From: Vibrio vulnificus NBRC 15645 = ATCC 27562
GTDB taxonomy: Bacteria > Pseudomonadota > Gammaproteobacteria > Enterobacterales > Vibrionaceae
Length of the DNA: 64,000 nucleotides
NCBI RefSeq assembly: GCF_002224265.1
Contig: NZ_CP012881.1
Location: 1,736,001 to 1,800,000 of the forward strand
Direction of reading: 5' to 3'
In this document: in pieces, positions 9,084-18,234 of the stretch
How the letters are laid out: each line of letters starts with the position of its first letter
Position numbering within the stretch: position 1 is the stretch's first letter
Translations under genes and position numbers: made by a program
Notes under the pieces: model-generated
Told to the model about the DNA's origin: nothing
What the model saw: only the letters and a program-made list of their open reading frames with translations
Database searches by the model: none

Positions 9084-9719
9084 ATGAAAACACGTGAGAA
9101 GATCGTGCATGCTGCCCTTGAGCTGTTTAATCAGCACGGCGAGCGCAGCATCACCACTAACCATATTGCTGATCATATTGATATTAGCCCAGGTAACCTT
9201 TACTACCACTTTCGCAACAAACAAGAGATTGTGCGCGAAATTTTTGCTTTGTATGCGCAAGAACTGATTGAGCGCTTTACGCCAGTTCAAGAAAACCAAG
9301 AAAGTTTGGTGTTGTTGAAGCGCTATCTTGATTCGATCTTCACCTTGATGTGGAAGTACCGTTTTTTCTACGCCAATTTGCCTGAAATCCTCTCTCGCGA
9401 TGAAGAGTTGCATCAACAATACATTGAAGTTCAAGATAAGCTACAAGCCAACCTAGTGGCGATTATGCGCGAGTTTGTTTCCCTTCAACTACTTGAATTA
9501 AATGAAGATGAACTCAAGTCCTTAGTGCGAACTTTGCACCTGATTGCGTGCAGTTGGTTAGCGTATCAGTCCGCTATGTCGCCCAAAGTCGCGATCACCG
9601 AGCAAATGGTACAGCAAGGCATGTTGCAAATGATTGCCGTGGTGAAGCCGATTGCGACGGAGCAAGGTATGGAGCAGTTACTGCTGCTCGAAGATGGCGT
9701 GCGCGCCCTGCACGGCTAA
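9084..9719 (+). CDS. TetR/AcrR family transcriptional regulator
   Basis: A 211-residue protein with an N-terminal TetR DNA-binding domain (about residues 4-50). Residues SITTNHIADHIDISPGNLYY form the helix-turn-helix and YYHFRNKQEIV is the usual TetR signature. The C-terminal part is helical and would bind an effector; no ligand can be inferred. It stands alone between the VanZ-like gene and the DHH gene, both in the same direction. A 10-bp perfect inverted repeat just downstream (9753-9784) could be its operator or a structural element. I do not recognise a named orthologue. Confidence 0.85.
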   Translation: MKTREKIVHAALELFNQHGERSITTNHIADHIDISPGNLYYHFRNKQEIVREIFALYAQELIERFTPVQENQESLVLLKRYLDSIFTLMWKYRFFYANLPEILSRDEELHQQYIEVQDKLQANLVAIMREFVSLQLLELNEDELKSLVRTLHLIACSWLAYQSAMSPKVAITEQMVQQGMLQMIAVVKPIATEQGMEQLLLLEDGVRALHG

Positions 9720-9752
9720 ACATCTCACATTCAAGACATCCCTCTTATATAT

Positions 9753-9784
9753 GACCATAAAGCATCATTCATGACTTTATGGTC
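9753..9784. repeat. Inverted repeat between the TetR gene and the DHH gene
   Basis: GACCATAAAG, 12-base loop, CTTTATGGTC: a perfect 10-bp dyad. No T run follows it on the + strand, so it is not a typical terminator. It may be an operator for the DHH gene or an mRNA structure. Confidence 0.6.
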
Positions 9785-9852
9785 GTTGACTTCTCTCCCT
9801 CACATCGGAAAATATCCAACAAATAATCAAACAGATATGGATATCTTCTCCG

Positions 9853-10806
9853 ATGAATTACGACATCTTTAATGGCGATGCTGATGGCATTATTGCCTTG
9901 TTGCAACTGAGACTTGCCGAGCCAACATCCGCGACGTTGGTCACTGGTGTAAAACGCGATATCAAGCTGGTGGAGAAAGTGGCAGCACAGGCGGGCGATC
10001 ATTTGACGATCCTCGATATTTCGATGGAGAAAAATATCGCTGGAGTGCAAGCCGCCTTAGCGGCCGGGGCGCGGCTGTTTTATGCCGATCACCACAAAGC
10101 GGGAGAGATTCCGGCTCACCCCCATCTCGATGCTCATATCGATTTGGATGCCAACATTTGTACAGCGCTGATAGTGGATAAGCTTTTGGACGGACGTTTT
10201 CATCACTGGGCCATTACCGCCGCGTATGGCGACAACTTGATCGCGCGCGCTGATGAGCTCGCCATCAAAGCGGGTTTGAATGAGCAACAGAGAGCGCAGT
10301 TGTGCGAATTGGGGACGTTAATCAATTACAACGGTTATGGCGAAAAGTTGGCGGATTTGCATTTTGACCCCGCAGAGCTGTTCTTGAGTTTGCTTGCCTA
10401 CTCATCTCCTTTCGATGTGATTGCCGATGCCATCTCGCCTTACCATCGATTAAAACAAGCCTATGAGCAAGATTTACACGCAGCGCAAGCCGTGTTACCA
10501 AAGCATCAAAGTGACAAGTTGGCTTTGATAGAGCTGCCAGATACACCAGCGTCGCGCCGAATCAGTGGGGTGTTTGGGAATTTATTGGCGAATCAGACAC
10601 CAGAGCGAGCTCATGCGGTTCTGACGCGCAATCAAGATGACTCTTACACTGTCTCTCTACGTGCACCGTTAGCCAATAAGCAAGGGGCGGGCGATATTTG
10701 CAGTTCATTTGCCACGGGTGGGGGAAGAGCGGCAGCTGCAGGCATTAATGCCTTAACCGCAGAAGAGTTACCCCGTTTTATTGAGGTCGTGGAAGCCTAC
10801 TATTAG
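9853..10806 (+). CDS. DHH/DHHA1 family phosphoesterase
   Basis: A 317-residue protein with the DHH superfamily metal motifs: NGDADGIIA near residues 7-15, an aspartate in LTILDIS, and ADHHKAG near 77-83. A C-terminal glycine-rich motif GGGRAAAAGI matches the DHHA1 nucleotide-binding signature. Relatives hydrolyse short oligonucleotides, pAp or cyclic dinucleotides, and this sequence does not decide between them. A transcription terminator shared with envC follows directly. Confidence 0.85.
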   Translation: MNYDIFNGDADGIIALLQLRLAEPTSATLVTGVKRDIKLVEKVAAQAGDHLTILDISMEKNIAGVQAALAAGARLFYADHHKAGEIPAHPHLDAHIDLDANICTALIVDKLLDGRFHHWAITAAYGDNLIARADELAIKAGLNEQQRAQLCELGTLINYNGYGEKLADLHFDPAELFLSLLAYSSPFDVIADAISPYHRLKQAYEQDLHAAQAVLPKHQSDKLALIELPDTPASRRISGVFGNLLANQTPERAHAVLTRNQDDSYTVSLRAPLANKQGAGDICSSFATGGGRAAAAGINALTAEELPRFIEVVEAYY

Positions 10807-10822
10807 GTGGCAACGCGAACGA

Positions 10823-10848
10823 AAAATGGGAGCCTTGGCTCCCATTTT
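10823..10848. terminator. Bidirectional terminator between the DHH gene and envC
   Basis: AAAATGGGAGCC, TT, GGCTCCCATTTT: a perfect 12-bp inverted repeat between convergent genes, with A and T tracts on both sides. Confidence 0.85.
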
Positions 10849-10873
10849 GTTGGCGAGGATTGACGTTGCTACT

Positions 10874-12001
10874 TCAACGGACGAGCCAGTTACGCGGATT
10901 TTGTGCTTCACTATTGCGGCGAATTTCGAAATAGAGTGACGCTCGATCTTGCCCGCCCGTGTCACCAGCAAGGGCGATCACTTCGCCTGCGGTGACTTTG
11001 TCGCCTTCTTTTTTCAACAAAGCCTGGTTGTAGCCATACAAGGTCATATCGCCTTTGCCGTGGTCTATCAACACCACGAGGCCATAGCCTCTTAAATACT
11101 CAGCAAATACCACCGTACCAGGGTAAACCGACTTGACTTGTTCACCATAGCGAGCCGCGATAACAATGCCTTTCCAGTTGATTTGTCCCGTCTGTTTGGT
11201 TCCGAACTGGTGCAGTATTGAGCCTTTTAATGGCCAGGGCAGCTTCCCGGCTTGTTTGGCTAAACCATCCATAGGAATGGCATTGCGTTTAGCCGCTTTA
11301 GCAATTTCTGCTTTCAGACGCGTTTCATTACGCTGCAGCTCTGCGAGGTAGTTTTTGTCGCTGGAAATACTTTGTTTGATGTTACCGAGTGTCTTTTTAC
11401 GTTGGCCTTGAGTTTTCGCCAGTTGTTCGTGTTTCGTCGATTGTTGCTTGAGTAAAGATTCGATCTGACTTTGCTCATTCAGCAACTGCTGCTGACTTTG
11501 TTCAAGCTGTTTCTTGGTGGATTCTAACTCGTTGATGGTTTCCGCTCTCGCTTTGGCGAGATGCTGGAAATATTGGCTGATGCGATCTTCTTCGACGCCC
11601 TGTTGCAGTAATGAGGCAGAGGCATTGGCTCTTTGGGTGACATAGTAGGTTTGGATGAGGGTTTCTAAGCGTTCTGTTTGCGCTTTCTTTTGGCCTTCAA
11701 GTTCATCCATTTTGCGTTGCAACTGCCCCACATTCGCTTTTGCCGTAGCCAGTGCTTGCTTAGTTTGTTTAATCTCTTTCTCTAATTGCGCGATGCTTGT
11801 TTCTTGGCTGCGAAGCGATTTTTGCAGCTCGTCGAGCTGCTTCTCTTGATTCGATAAGGCTTTTTGCTGGCGAGAAATTTCATTTTTGACCCCTTGTAGC
11901 TCACTTGGACTCGCCGCATTGGTCGGAAAGCTCAGAAAAGTAAGAAGAACGCAGGTGGAAAGGAAAAAAAAGCCTGATTTGTTGGTTTTCTGTTTTGCCA
12001 C
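10874..12001 (-). CDS. envC: Murein hydrolase activator EnvC
   Basis: A 375-residue periplasmic protein. A signal peptide (FFFLSTCVLLTFLSFPTNA) precedes a long coiled coil (about residues 28-240) and a C-terminal LytM/M23 domain (about 260-370). The LytM zinc ligands are lost: the usual H-x(n)-D position reads GIVIAARYG, and LHFE-type HxH reads LYFEIRR. That is the hallmark of EnvC, which recruits and activates AmiA/AmiB at the septum rather than cutting peptidoglycan. GTG 12001 is chosen because AGGAAAG precedes it by seven bases; an upstream ATG at 12037 would put 12 extra residues before the signal peptide. AmiB, its partner, is encoded at 26105-27826. Confidence 0.93.
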   Translation of the reverse strand: MAKQKTNKSGFFFLSTCVLLTFLSFPTNAASPSELQGVKNEISRQQKALSNQEKQLDELQKSLRSQETSIAQLEKEIKQTKQALATAKANVGQLQRKMDELEGQKKAQTERLETLIQTYYVTQRANASASLLQQGVEEDRISQYFQHLAKARAETINELESTKKQLEQSQQQLLNEQSQIESLLKQQSTKHEQLAKTQGQRKKTLGNIKQSISSDKNYLAELQRNETRLKAEIAKAAKRNAIPMDGLAKQAGKLPWPLKGSILHQFGTKQTGQINWKGIVIAARYGEQVKSVYPGTVVFAEYLRGYGLVVLIDHGKGDMTLYGYNQALLKKEGDKVTAGEVIALAGDTGGQDRASLYFEIRRNSEAQNPRNWLVR

Positions 12002-12058
12002 GTACGTTCTTTCCTGAGCTATCAATGAAATCAGCATTGCGCTTGTTATGGCGCGCAG

Positions 12059-12880
12059 TTAGATGCCGTCACCGTCAATGAAGTTAGGGTATTTCCCGTT
12101 AAAGCCTTGATCCATATCGAGAGAGGGCTTGTCGGATTGTGGTCTCCCTACAATTCGTGCGGGTACACCAGCGACGGTAGTATGCGGTGGAACCGGTTGA
12201 AGTACAACGGAGCAGGAGCCAATTTTTGCACCTTCTCCAACTTCGATATTGCCAAGGATTTTCGCCCCAGCACCGATCATCACCCCTTCGCGGATCTTAG
12301 GATGTCGGTCGCCGCACTCTTTACCAGTACCACCTAACGTCACGTCTTGCAGGATGGATACATCATTTTCGACGACAGCGGTTTCCCCGATCACGATACC
12401 TGTTGCGTGATCAAGCATGATGCCTTTGCCGATACGAGCCGCAGGGTGAATATCCACTTGGCATGCCACCGAGATTTGGTTCTGCAGATAGGTCGCCAGC
12501 GCGTAGCGGCCTTGTTTCCACAACCAATTTGCCACGCGATAGCCTTGCAAGGCATGGTAACCCTTAAGGTAAAGCAGTGGGATAGAATACATAGAAACCG
12601 CCGGGTCACGATTCACCGTCGCACAGATATCGCAGGCGGCAGAATCGGTGATGTTAGGGTCAGCCGCAAAGGCTTCTTCAACCACTTCACGCACGGCCAT
12701 CGCGGGCATGGAGGCCGTGTTCAGCTTATTGGCTAAAATGTAGCTCAACGCAGCACACAAGCTTTCATGCTTGATGATGGTGGCGTGATAAAAACTGGCG
12801 AGCATCGGCTCTTGCTCCGATAGCTCACGGGCTTCTTTGACAATGCTCTGCCAGACTTTTTGTTTTTCACAGTGTTTCAT
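12059..12880 (-). CDS. cysE: Serine O-acetyltransferase
   Basis: A 273-residue enzyme transferring acetyl from acetyl-CoA to L-serine, the first committed step of cysteine synthesis. The length matches E. coli CysE. An N-terminal helical domain is followed by a left-handed beta-helix of hexapeptide repeats; DIHPAARIGKGIMLDHATGIVIGE is shown only by its core DHATG, where the catalytic Asp-His lie, then GGTGK and a C-terminal tail ending in isoleucine. Such tails bind CysK and mediate cysteine feedback. It lies 40 bases after gpsA and is probably co-transcribed with it. Confidence 0.97.
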   Translation of the reverse strand: MKHCEKQKVWQSIVKEARELSEQEPMLASFYHATIIKHESLCAALSYILANKLNTASMPAMAVREVVEEAFAADPNITDSAACDICATVNRDPAVSMYSIPLLYLKGYHALQGYRVANWLWKQGRYALATYLQNQISVACQVDIHPAARIGKGIMLDHATGIVIGETAVVENDVSILQDVTLGGTGKECGDRHPKIREGVMIGAGAKILGNIEVGEGAKIGSCSVVLQPVPPHTTVAGVPARIVGRPQSDKPSLDMDQGFNGKYPNFIDGDGI

Positions 12881-12920
12881 GGCGTATTCTCACTACTTTG
12901 GAATGGGGGCCAAAGTGTCC

Positions 12921-13958
12921 TTATTTTCCTTCGGATTTCTTATCGCGAGCCAGCAGATCTTGCGCTGCCAGGCGCGCATCCTTTCCTTGATATAATACTT
13001 GATAGATTTGGTCAACAATAGGCATCTCAACGCCCATACGTTGTGCCAGCATCCACACCTCTTTGGTGTTGCGGTAGCCTTCGACCACTTGGCCAATATC
13101 CGCTTGTGCCGTGTCGACGTCTTTTCCTTGCCCAAGTGCAAGGCCAAAGCGGCGGTTACGTGATTGGTTGTCGGTACACGTCAGCACCAAATCGCCCAAA
13201 CCAGCCATGCCCATAAAGGTTTCTGGCTGTGCTCCCAGTGCGGCGCCCAAACGACACATTTCTGCCAAACCACGAGTGATTAATGCGGTACGAGCGTTGG
13301 CACCAAAACCGATTCCGTCAGACATCCCAGCACCAATGGCGATGACGTTTTTCACCGCGCCACCGAGTTGCATGCCAGTAAAATCACTATTGGCATAAAC
13401 ACGGAAGGTTTTGCTGCAGTGGATTTTTTCCTGTAGATCGGCGACAAACTGCGCATCTGGTGAGGCGACAGAAATGGCGGTTGGCATACCTGCAGCCAGC
13501 TCTTTGGCAAAGGTTGGGCCTGACAACACGGCCAACGAGTAGTGTTCACCCAGTACATCAAACGCGACGTCTTTTAGAAGGCGACCAGTTTCAGGTTCAA
13601 GGCCTTTGGTGGCCCAGCAGATACGAGAGTCATCACGCAGATAGGGTTTTAAGCTATTGAGCACAATACCAAACACATGGCTTGGTACGACAACCAACAG
13701 ATCTCGGCTTGCTTGCACGGCTTTTGCTAAATCGGATTCCACAATCAGGCTCGCTGGGAACTCAATACCGGGCAGGAATTCTTGGTTTGCGCGATCCGCT
13801 TCGAGCTTAGCCATATGCTCTGGTTCATGCCCCCAAAGGACAACGTTGGCACCGTTACGTGAAAGTGAGATTGCTAATGATGTACCGTACGAACCTGCGC
13901 CGATCACAGTCATTGAAATCTCTTTGCCGTAGGCGTTATTAACCAGTGTTTGAGTCAT
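12921..13958 (-). CDS. gpsA: Glycerol-3-phosphate dehydrogenase [NAD(P)+]
   Basis: A 345-residue cytosolic enzyme reducing dihydroxyacetone phosphate to sn-glycerol 3-phosphate for phospholipid synthesis. The N-terminal Rossmann motif [10 protein letters not shown] is at about residues 20-29. [17 protein letters not shown] carries the catalytic lysine, and [13 protein letters not shown] and SRNRRFG follow. The start [15 protein letters not shown] gives the usual Vibrio length. It precedes cysE as in E. coli, but a terminator-like hairpin separates it from secB. Confidence 0.97.
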   Translation of the reverse strand: MTQTLVNNAYGKEISMTVIGAGSYGTSLAISLSRNGANVVLWGHEPEHMAKLEADRANQEFLPGIEFPASLIVESDLAKAVQASRDLLVVVPSHVFGIVLNSLKPYLRDDSRICWATKGLEPETGRLLKDVAFDVLGEHYSLAVLSGPTFAKELAAGMPTAISVASPDAQFVADLQEKIHCSKTFRVYANSDFTGMQLGGAVKNVIAIGAGMSDGIGFGANARTALITRGLAEMCRLGAALGAQPETFMGMAGLGDLVLTCTDNQSRNRRFGLALGQGKDVDTAQADIGQVVEGYRNTKEVWMLAQRMGVEMPIVDQIYQVLYQGKDARLAAQDLLARDKKSEGK

Positions 13959-14050
13959 GCGTTTACCTGATGGTTGGTTTCATGATGATTGGCAGAGTAT
14001 ACCCTCATTAAAGCGAGCTTGGGTATCGCTTACCTAAGTTAGAGCCAATA

Positions 14051-14097
14051 AAAAATGCACATAACATCGTGTTTTCGGATGCATGTGCATTTCTTTT
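14051..14097. terminator. Terminator-like hairpin between secB and gpsA
   Basis: Minus-strand reading: AAATGCACAT, inner GCATC, loop, GATGT, ATGTGCATTT, then TTTATT. The extended stem is about 14 bp with a bulge and a wobble. It would end the secB transcript, with gpsA then starting from its own promoter. Confidence 0.65.
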
Positions 14098-14141
14098 AAT
14101 GCCTTTCACTGCGAACAGTGAGAGGGGAATTCCATACGGAA

Positions 14142-14609
14142 TTAAGCTTGTTCTGCACCTTGTTGTGCAGCTTGCTGTTGTAGGTAGTTCATGAACAGCG
14201 CATCAAAGTTTACTGGCGCTAGGTTCAGTTGAGGGAACGTACCTTTCACCACTAGGCTTGAAATGGTTTCACGCGCATATGGGAATAGGATGTTTGGACA
14301 GAATGCACCTAGGCAGTGAGCCAATTGACCTGCTTCCATCTTCTCTGCTGTGAAGATACCGCCTTGTTGAACTTCACATAGGAATGCGGTTTCTTCTGCG
14401 TTTTTCACTGTGACAGTCAAACGTAGAATGACTTCGTAAACGCCTTCACCTAGCTCACGGCTTTGCGTATCGAGATCCAGTTTCACATCTGGGTTCCACT
14501 CTTTTTGGAACATGACTGGTGAGTTTGGCGCTTCGAAAGAAACATCTTTTAGGAAGATACGTTGGATAGCAAAGTGTTGTTGGGTATCTTGTGGTGCTGC
14601 TTCAGCCAT
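14142..14609 (-). CDS. secB: Protein-export chaperone SecB
   Basis: A 155-residue acidic chaperone, the same length as E. coli SecB. It holds unfolded preproteins and delivers them to SecA. Characteristic segments are [14 protein letters not shown] near the start, [11 protein letters not shown] and the [19 protein letters not shown] region. I start at ATG 14609 because GAAGGA lies eight bases upstream; a TTG in frame five codons earlier lacks support. The gene order rhodanese-secB-gpsA-cysE matches E. coli apart from the missing grxC. Confidence 0.97.
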   Translation of the reverse strand: MAEAAPQDTQQHFAIQRIFLKDVSFEAPNSPVMFQKEWNPDVKLDLDTQSRELGEGVYEVILRLTVTVKNAEETAFLCEVQQGGIFTAEKMEAGQLAHCLGAFCPNILFPYARETISSLVVKGTFPQLNLAPVNFDALFMNYLQQQAAQQGAEQA

Positions 14610-14707
14610 TTTTAAATCCTTCAATATTCGTTAAATCAGACTTGTCGCTTCAAGCCTTGAATGTGTCTGCCCTGAGACTAACCGAGCCATTCATCAATGA
14701 CCAGATC

Positions 14708-14782
14708 AACCCGTCATTACGTGCCAAGTATCACAACTTAGATGATTAACTGCTTTGATAATAACCAGTTATCTGACGGGTT
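14708..14782 (-). other. Possible structured RNA (three-way junction) between the rhodanese gene and secB
   Basis: A 9-bp outer inverted repeat (14708-14716 with 14774-14782) encloses two hairpins: 14744-14752 with 14766-14773 (8 bp, one bulged T) and 14726-14729 with 14736-14739 (4 bp). The 8-bp stem abuts the outer stem with no unpaired base, which would allow coaxial stacking. It lies 10 bases after the rhodanese stop. Only comparative alignment can show whether it is real. Confidence 0.35.
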
Positions 14783-14792
14783 TTAGTGGGAA

Positions 14793-15227
14793 TTAACGTT
14801 TGCTACGTACCAAAGGTAAGTTCGCTTCGCTCCACGAAATCAGACCGTTTTTCAATACGCTGACGTTTTCAAAACCCGCTTTAGCCAACAGGTTAGCGCT
14901 TTCTTGCGCGGTTTGGCCTGTTTTGCATACTACGATGATTGGGTCAGATTTACGGTTTTCAAGGCTACCGAAGTTACCGTTCTTGATGTCTGATGGCAAA
15001 ATGTGAACTGCGTCGGTGATGTGACCTTTTTTGAACTCGTCTTTCGCACGAATATCGATCACTTGGCCGTTTTCACGGTTTACCAATGCGGTAAGTTCGT
15101 TGACAGTAATGATCTTGTACGCGGCGGTAGCCGATTTCACGAAGCTCATTATCACGGCGATCACTAGGCCAACCCATGCCAAAAACATGATCATATTTTG
15201 CTGAATAAAGTCGATGTACTCTTGCAT
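14793..15227 (-). CDS. yibN: Membrane-anchored rhodanese-like protein (YibN type)
   Basis: A 144-residue protein: one N-terminal transmembrane helix (about 9-29) and a cytoplasmic rhodanese domain (about 40-140) with the active-site loop VVCKTGQTA. YibN-type proteins sit beside secB in enterobacteria; their sulfurtransferase role is not firmly established. I start at ATG 15227 (MQEYIDFIQ); an upstream frame to 15269 would put a polar 14-residue extension before the membrane helix. Confidence 0.85.
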   Translation of the reverse strand: MQEYIDFIQQNMIMFLAWVGLVIAVIMSFVKSATAAYKIITVNELTALVNRENGQVIDIRAKDEFKKGHITDAVHILPSDIKNGNFGSLENRKSDPIIVVCKTGQTAQESANLLAKAGFENVSVLKNGLISWSEANLPLVRSKR

Positions 15228-15641
15228 CTTGTTTGCTCTCGAACCATAAGCGGAAAAATAAAGTGGCAAGGAGTATAACGAGGTTAGTCGCGAGTGGCGA
15301 GTGAGTTAAAACTTTCTAACCAATAAATGGGATCTTATCTCGCCTCATGTCGGTTTGGGCTATCGAAGTGATTGGCGATATCGACTTTAGAAAAGAGTCG
15401 AAGTGGTGGATTATAATGGCAATAAAATCTTTTTGCCCAAGCGAAACTATAATTGGTGGTTGGTTAAGCGCCTTTTTCTTTATGGCCTGTAAGAATACAA
15501 CGGGGGTTCGCCAACATAATTTGATCTTACCCTACAGTTTTGCTTAAAAAGTGTAGTAAAATTACGCTAGTTTTGTTTCAAGGCAAACAGGGAATGAGCC
15601 CTAAGCGCCGAAAGTTACTGAAATTTGACGAGGTCATCACT
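15228..15641. other. Divergent intergenic region upstream of gpmI
   Basis: About 410 bases between yibN (leftward) and gpmI (rightward). A 66-codon open frame at 15347-15547 has no ribosome site or family resemblance and is not called. A possible sigma-70 promoter for gpmI is TTGATC (15521-15526), 18 bases, TAAAAA. Nothing else stands out. Confidence 0.5.
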
Positions 15642-17174
15642 ATGTCTGCTAAGAAGCCTTTGGCTCTAGTTATCCTTGACGGTTACGGTTACCGTGAAGA
15701 CACAGCAAGCAACGCTATTGCGAACGCAAAAAAACCAGTTATGGATGCGTTGATTGCAAATCACCCAAACACGCTTATCTCTGCCTCTGGCATGGATGTC
15801 GGTCTGCCTGACGGCCAAATGGGTAACTCGGAAGTGGGTCACACCAACATTGGCGCAGGTCGCGTGGTTTACCAAGATCTCACTCGTATCACCAAATCAA
15901 TCCTAGATGGTGAGTTCCAGCAAACGGCAGCGCTTGTTGAAGCGATTGACACTGCAGTGAAAGCGGAAAAAGCGGTTCACATCATGGGTCTGATGTCTCC
16001 TGGTGGCGTTCACTCACACGAAGACCACATTCTTGCTGCGGTAGAAATGGCAGCAGAGCGTGGCGCTGAGAAGATTTACCTACACTGCTTCCTTGATGGT
16101 CGTGATACACCACCACGCAGTGCAGAAGGTTCTCTACAACGCTTCCAAGATCTGTTCGCTAAGCTAGGTAAAGGCCGCGTGGCATCTTTGGTTGGCCGTT
16201 ACTACGCCATGGACCGTGATAACAACTGGGATCGCGTTCAAGTGGCTTACGATCTTCTTACTCAAGCGAAGGCAGACTTCACTTATGATTCCGCAGTAGC
16301 GGGTCTTGCTGCCGCGTATGAGCGTGGTGAAAACGATGAGTTCGTTAAAGCGACCGAAATCAAAGCGGAAGGCCAAGAAAGTGCTGCAATGCAAGATGGC
16401 GACGCAGTGATCTTCATGAACTACCGTGCAGACCGTGCACGTCAAATCACTCGTACCTTCGTCGCTGATTTCGCTGGCTTTGAACGCGCAGCATTCCCAG
16501 CGGTGAACTTTGTGATGCTGACTCAATACGCAGCAGACATTCCTCTTGCTATCGCATTCCCACCTGCATCGCTAGAAAACACCTACGGTGAGTGGTTGTC
16601 TAAGCAGGGTCAAACGCAGCTACGTATTTCTGAAACTGAGAAATACGCACACGTGACGTTCTTCTTCAACGGTGGTGTGGAAACGGAATTTGCAGGTGAA
16701 GAGCGTCAACTTGTTGCTTCTCCTAAAGTGGCGACTTACGACCTTCAACCAGAAATGAGCTCAACTGAGCTGACTGAGAAAATGGTGGCGGCGATCAAGT
16801 CTGGTAAGTACGACACCATTATCTGTAACTACCCGAATGCGGACATGGTTGGCCACACTGGCGTTTATGAAGCTGCAGAAAAAGCGATTGAAGCGTTGGA
16901 TGCAAGCGTTGGCCAAGTGGTTGAAGCGATCAAAGAAGTGGGTGGTCAGCTATTGATCACAGCAGACCACGGTAACGCAGAAATGATGGTTGACCCAGAA
17001 ACCGGCGGTATCCACACCGCTCACACTAGCCTACCAGTACCACTTATCTACGTCGGTGACAAAGCGGTTGAGTTCAAGGAAGGCGGTAAACTGTCTGACT
17101 TAGCACCAACCATGCTGTCTCTAGCGGGTCTAGAGATTCCAGCAGAGATGACTGGCCAAGTATTGGTTAAGTAA
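15642..17174 (+). CDS. gpmI: 2,3-bisphosphoglycerate-independent phosphoglycerate mutase
   Basis: A 510-residue dimetal enzyme interconverting 3- and 2-phosphoglycerate in glycolysis and gluconeogenesis. The N-terminal metal site and phosphoserine region are [12 protein letters not shown] and [17 protein letters not shown]; the C-terminal metal ligands lie in [12 protein letters not shown] and [14 protein letters not shown] 15642 is preceded by GAGG at eight bases; the frame is open back to 15540 but the extra residues do not fit the family. In E. coli this gene precedes envC; here envC is separate. Confidence 0.97.
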   Translation: MSAKKPLALVILDGYGYREDTASNAIANAKKPVMDALIANHPNTLISASGMDVGLPDGQMGNSEVGHTNIGAGRVVYQDLTRITKSILDGEFQQTAALVEAIDTAVKAEKAVHIMGLMSPGGVHSHEDHILAAVEMAAERGAEKIYLHCFLDGRDTPPRSAEGSLQRFQDLFAKLGKGRVASLVGRYYAMDRDNNWDRVQVAYDLLTQAKADFTYDSAVAGLAAAYERGENDEFVKATEIKAEGQESAAMQDGDAVIFMNYRADRARQITRTFVADFAGFERAAFPAVNFVMLTQYAADIPLAIAFPPASLENTYGEWLSKQGQTQLRISETEKYAHVTFFFNGGVETEFAGEERQLVASPKVATYDLQPEMSSTELTEKMVAAIKSGKYDTIICNYPNADMVGHTGVYEAAEKAIEALDASVGQVVEAIKEVGGQLLITADHGNAEMMVDPETGGIHTAHTSLPVPLIYVGDKAVEFKEGGKLSDLAPTMLSLAGLEIPAEMTGQVLVK

Positions 17175-17191
17175 GCTTAAACAGCTAAATG

Positions 17192-17219
17192 AAAGCCCGA
17201 GCATGACTCGGGCTTTTTT
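17192..17219 (+). terminator. Intrinsic terminator of gpmI
   Basis: AAAGCCCGAG, loop CATGA, CTCGGGCTTT and further T. Perfect 10-bp stem. Confidence 0.9.
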
Positions 17220-17230
17220 GTTTCTGTGCG

Positions 17231-18118
17231 TCACTGAACTAAGATGGCTGTTCCTGTTACCGCGACGAAGGCACCAAGCCACGCGTAACGATTGGGGCGT
17301 TGTTTGGTGTAGATCCACAGTATTGGCAATAACATGATTGGGGTTGTCGAGGAGAGTAAGGCAACCATCCCGACATTTCCTTCGCGCAAAGCGTACAGGA
17401 TCAAGGTCATGCCAACCGCCATGGCGAGGAAGCCGTTAATCGCGGTAATGGTAAAGATGCGACCATTCATTTTTTGTGTTGCCCGAGAAATTTTTGCGCC
17501 AGTGGCTCTTAGTAGGCAATGTGCCACAAAGGCGCTGATCATACGGATAGCGGATGCTGCGACAGGGTCGATATCGGTTTGCATCACTGGTTTGGCAATA
17601 ATTCCCCCTAGCGCTTGGCACAGAGCTGCCAGTAACCCTAAGGCGATGCCGATCCAAGCGGCACCTTTGACGGTTTCCAGTGCATTCTGACTTTGTCCAC
17701 GTCGGCCAAAAAAGATCGCCAGAACGACGCCGGAAAATACGAGCAGCGATCCGAGTAGCTCCATTGACGTCATGCTTTCGCTAAACAGGAAGTAACCGAG
17801 AATGGCGGAAAAGACGGCATGGCAAGAGAAAAGTAGGCCCGCTTGGCGAGGCCCCATGCGATTTAAGCAAGCAAATAGCGCGGTATCGCCAATAAAGATA
17901 CCAATCAAGCCTGAAAACATCATGGGCGTGATGTGTTCAGCCATGACACTTGACCAGCCTCCGGTAAACAGAGCCATACTGGAGAGCATTACCGCCGTGC
18001 ATCCCATCCGCCAACGACTGTAAGCAAACGATCCCAAATGCTGAGCCGGCGTGACCGAAAGTAAACTGGCGATCGCCCACAGTAGTGCCGCGGCCAGTGC
18101 AAGCCATTCAAATCCCAT
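17231..18118 (-). CDS. EamA/DMT-family transporter
   Basis: A 295-residue protein with about ten hydrophobic helices arranged as two EamA repeats (about 5-140 and 150-290). Segments such as FIGDTALFACLNRMGPRQAGLL and ALREGNVGMVALLSSTTPIMLLPI are typical of the drug/metabolite exporter superfamily. The substrate is unknown. It converges on gpmI. Confidence 0.85.
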   Translation of the reverse strand: MGFEWLALAAALLWAIASLLSVTPAQHLGSFAYSRWRMGCTAVMLSSMALFTGGWSSVMAEHITPMMFSGLIGIFIGDTALFACLNRMGPRQAGLLFSCHAVFSAILGYFLFSESMTSMELLGSLLVFSGVVLAIFFGRRGQSQNALETVKGAAWIGIALGLLAALCQALGGIIAKPVMQTDIDPVAASAIRMISAFVAHCLLRATGAKISRATQKMNGRIFTITAINGFLAMAVGMTLILYALREGNVGMVALLSSTTPIMLLPILWIYTKQRPNRYAWLGAFVAVTGTAILVQ

Positions 18119-18234
18119 TGATTGTGTGATCCCTAATTGAAGAGACCGACAATATGCCTCAAGTTATCATCTTGGCAAAGCACAGACGCGACTTTCTTCG
18201 CTTTGTCGTCGTGCTTTCTGATTCCCCTCTCTCA

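Noticed and set aside
15347..15547. 66-codon frame upstream of gpmI
   Set aside because: No ribosome site, no recognisable family, and it lies in a promoter-like AT-rich region.
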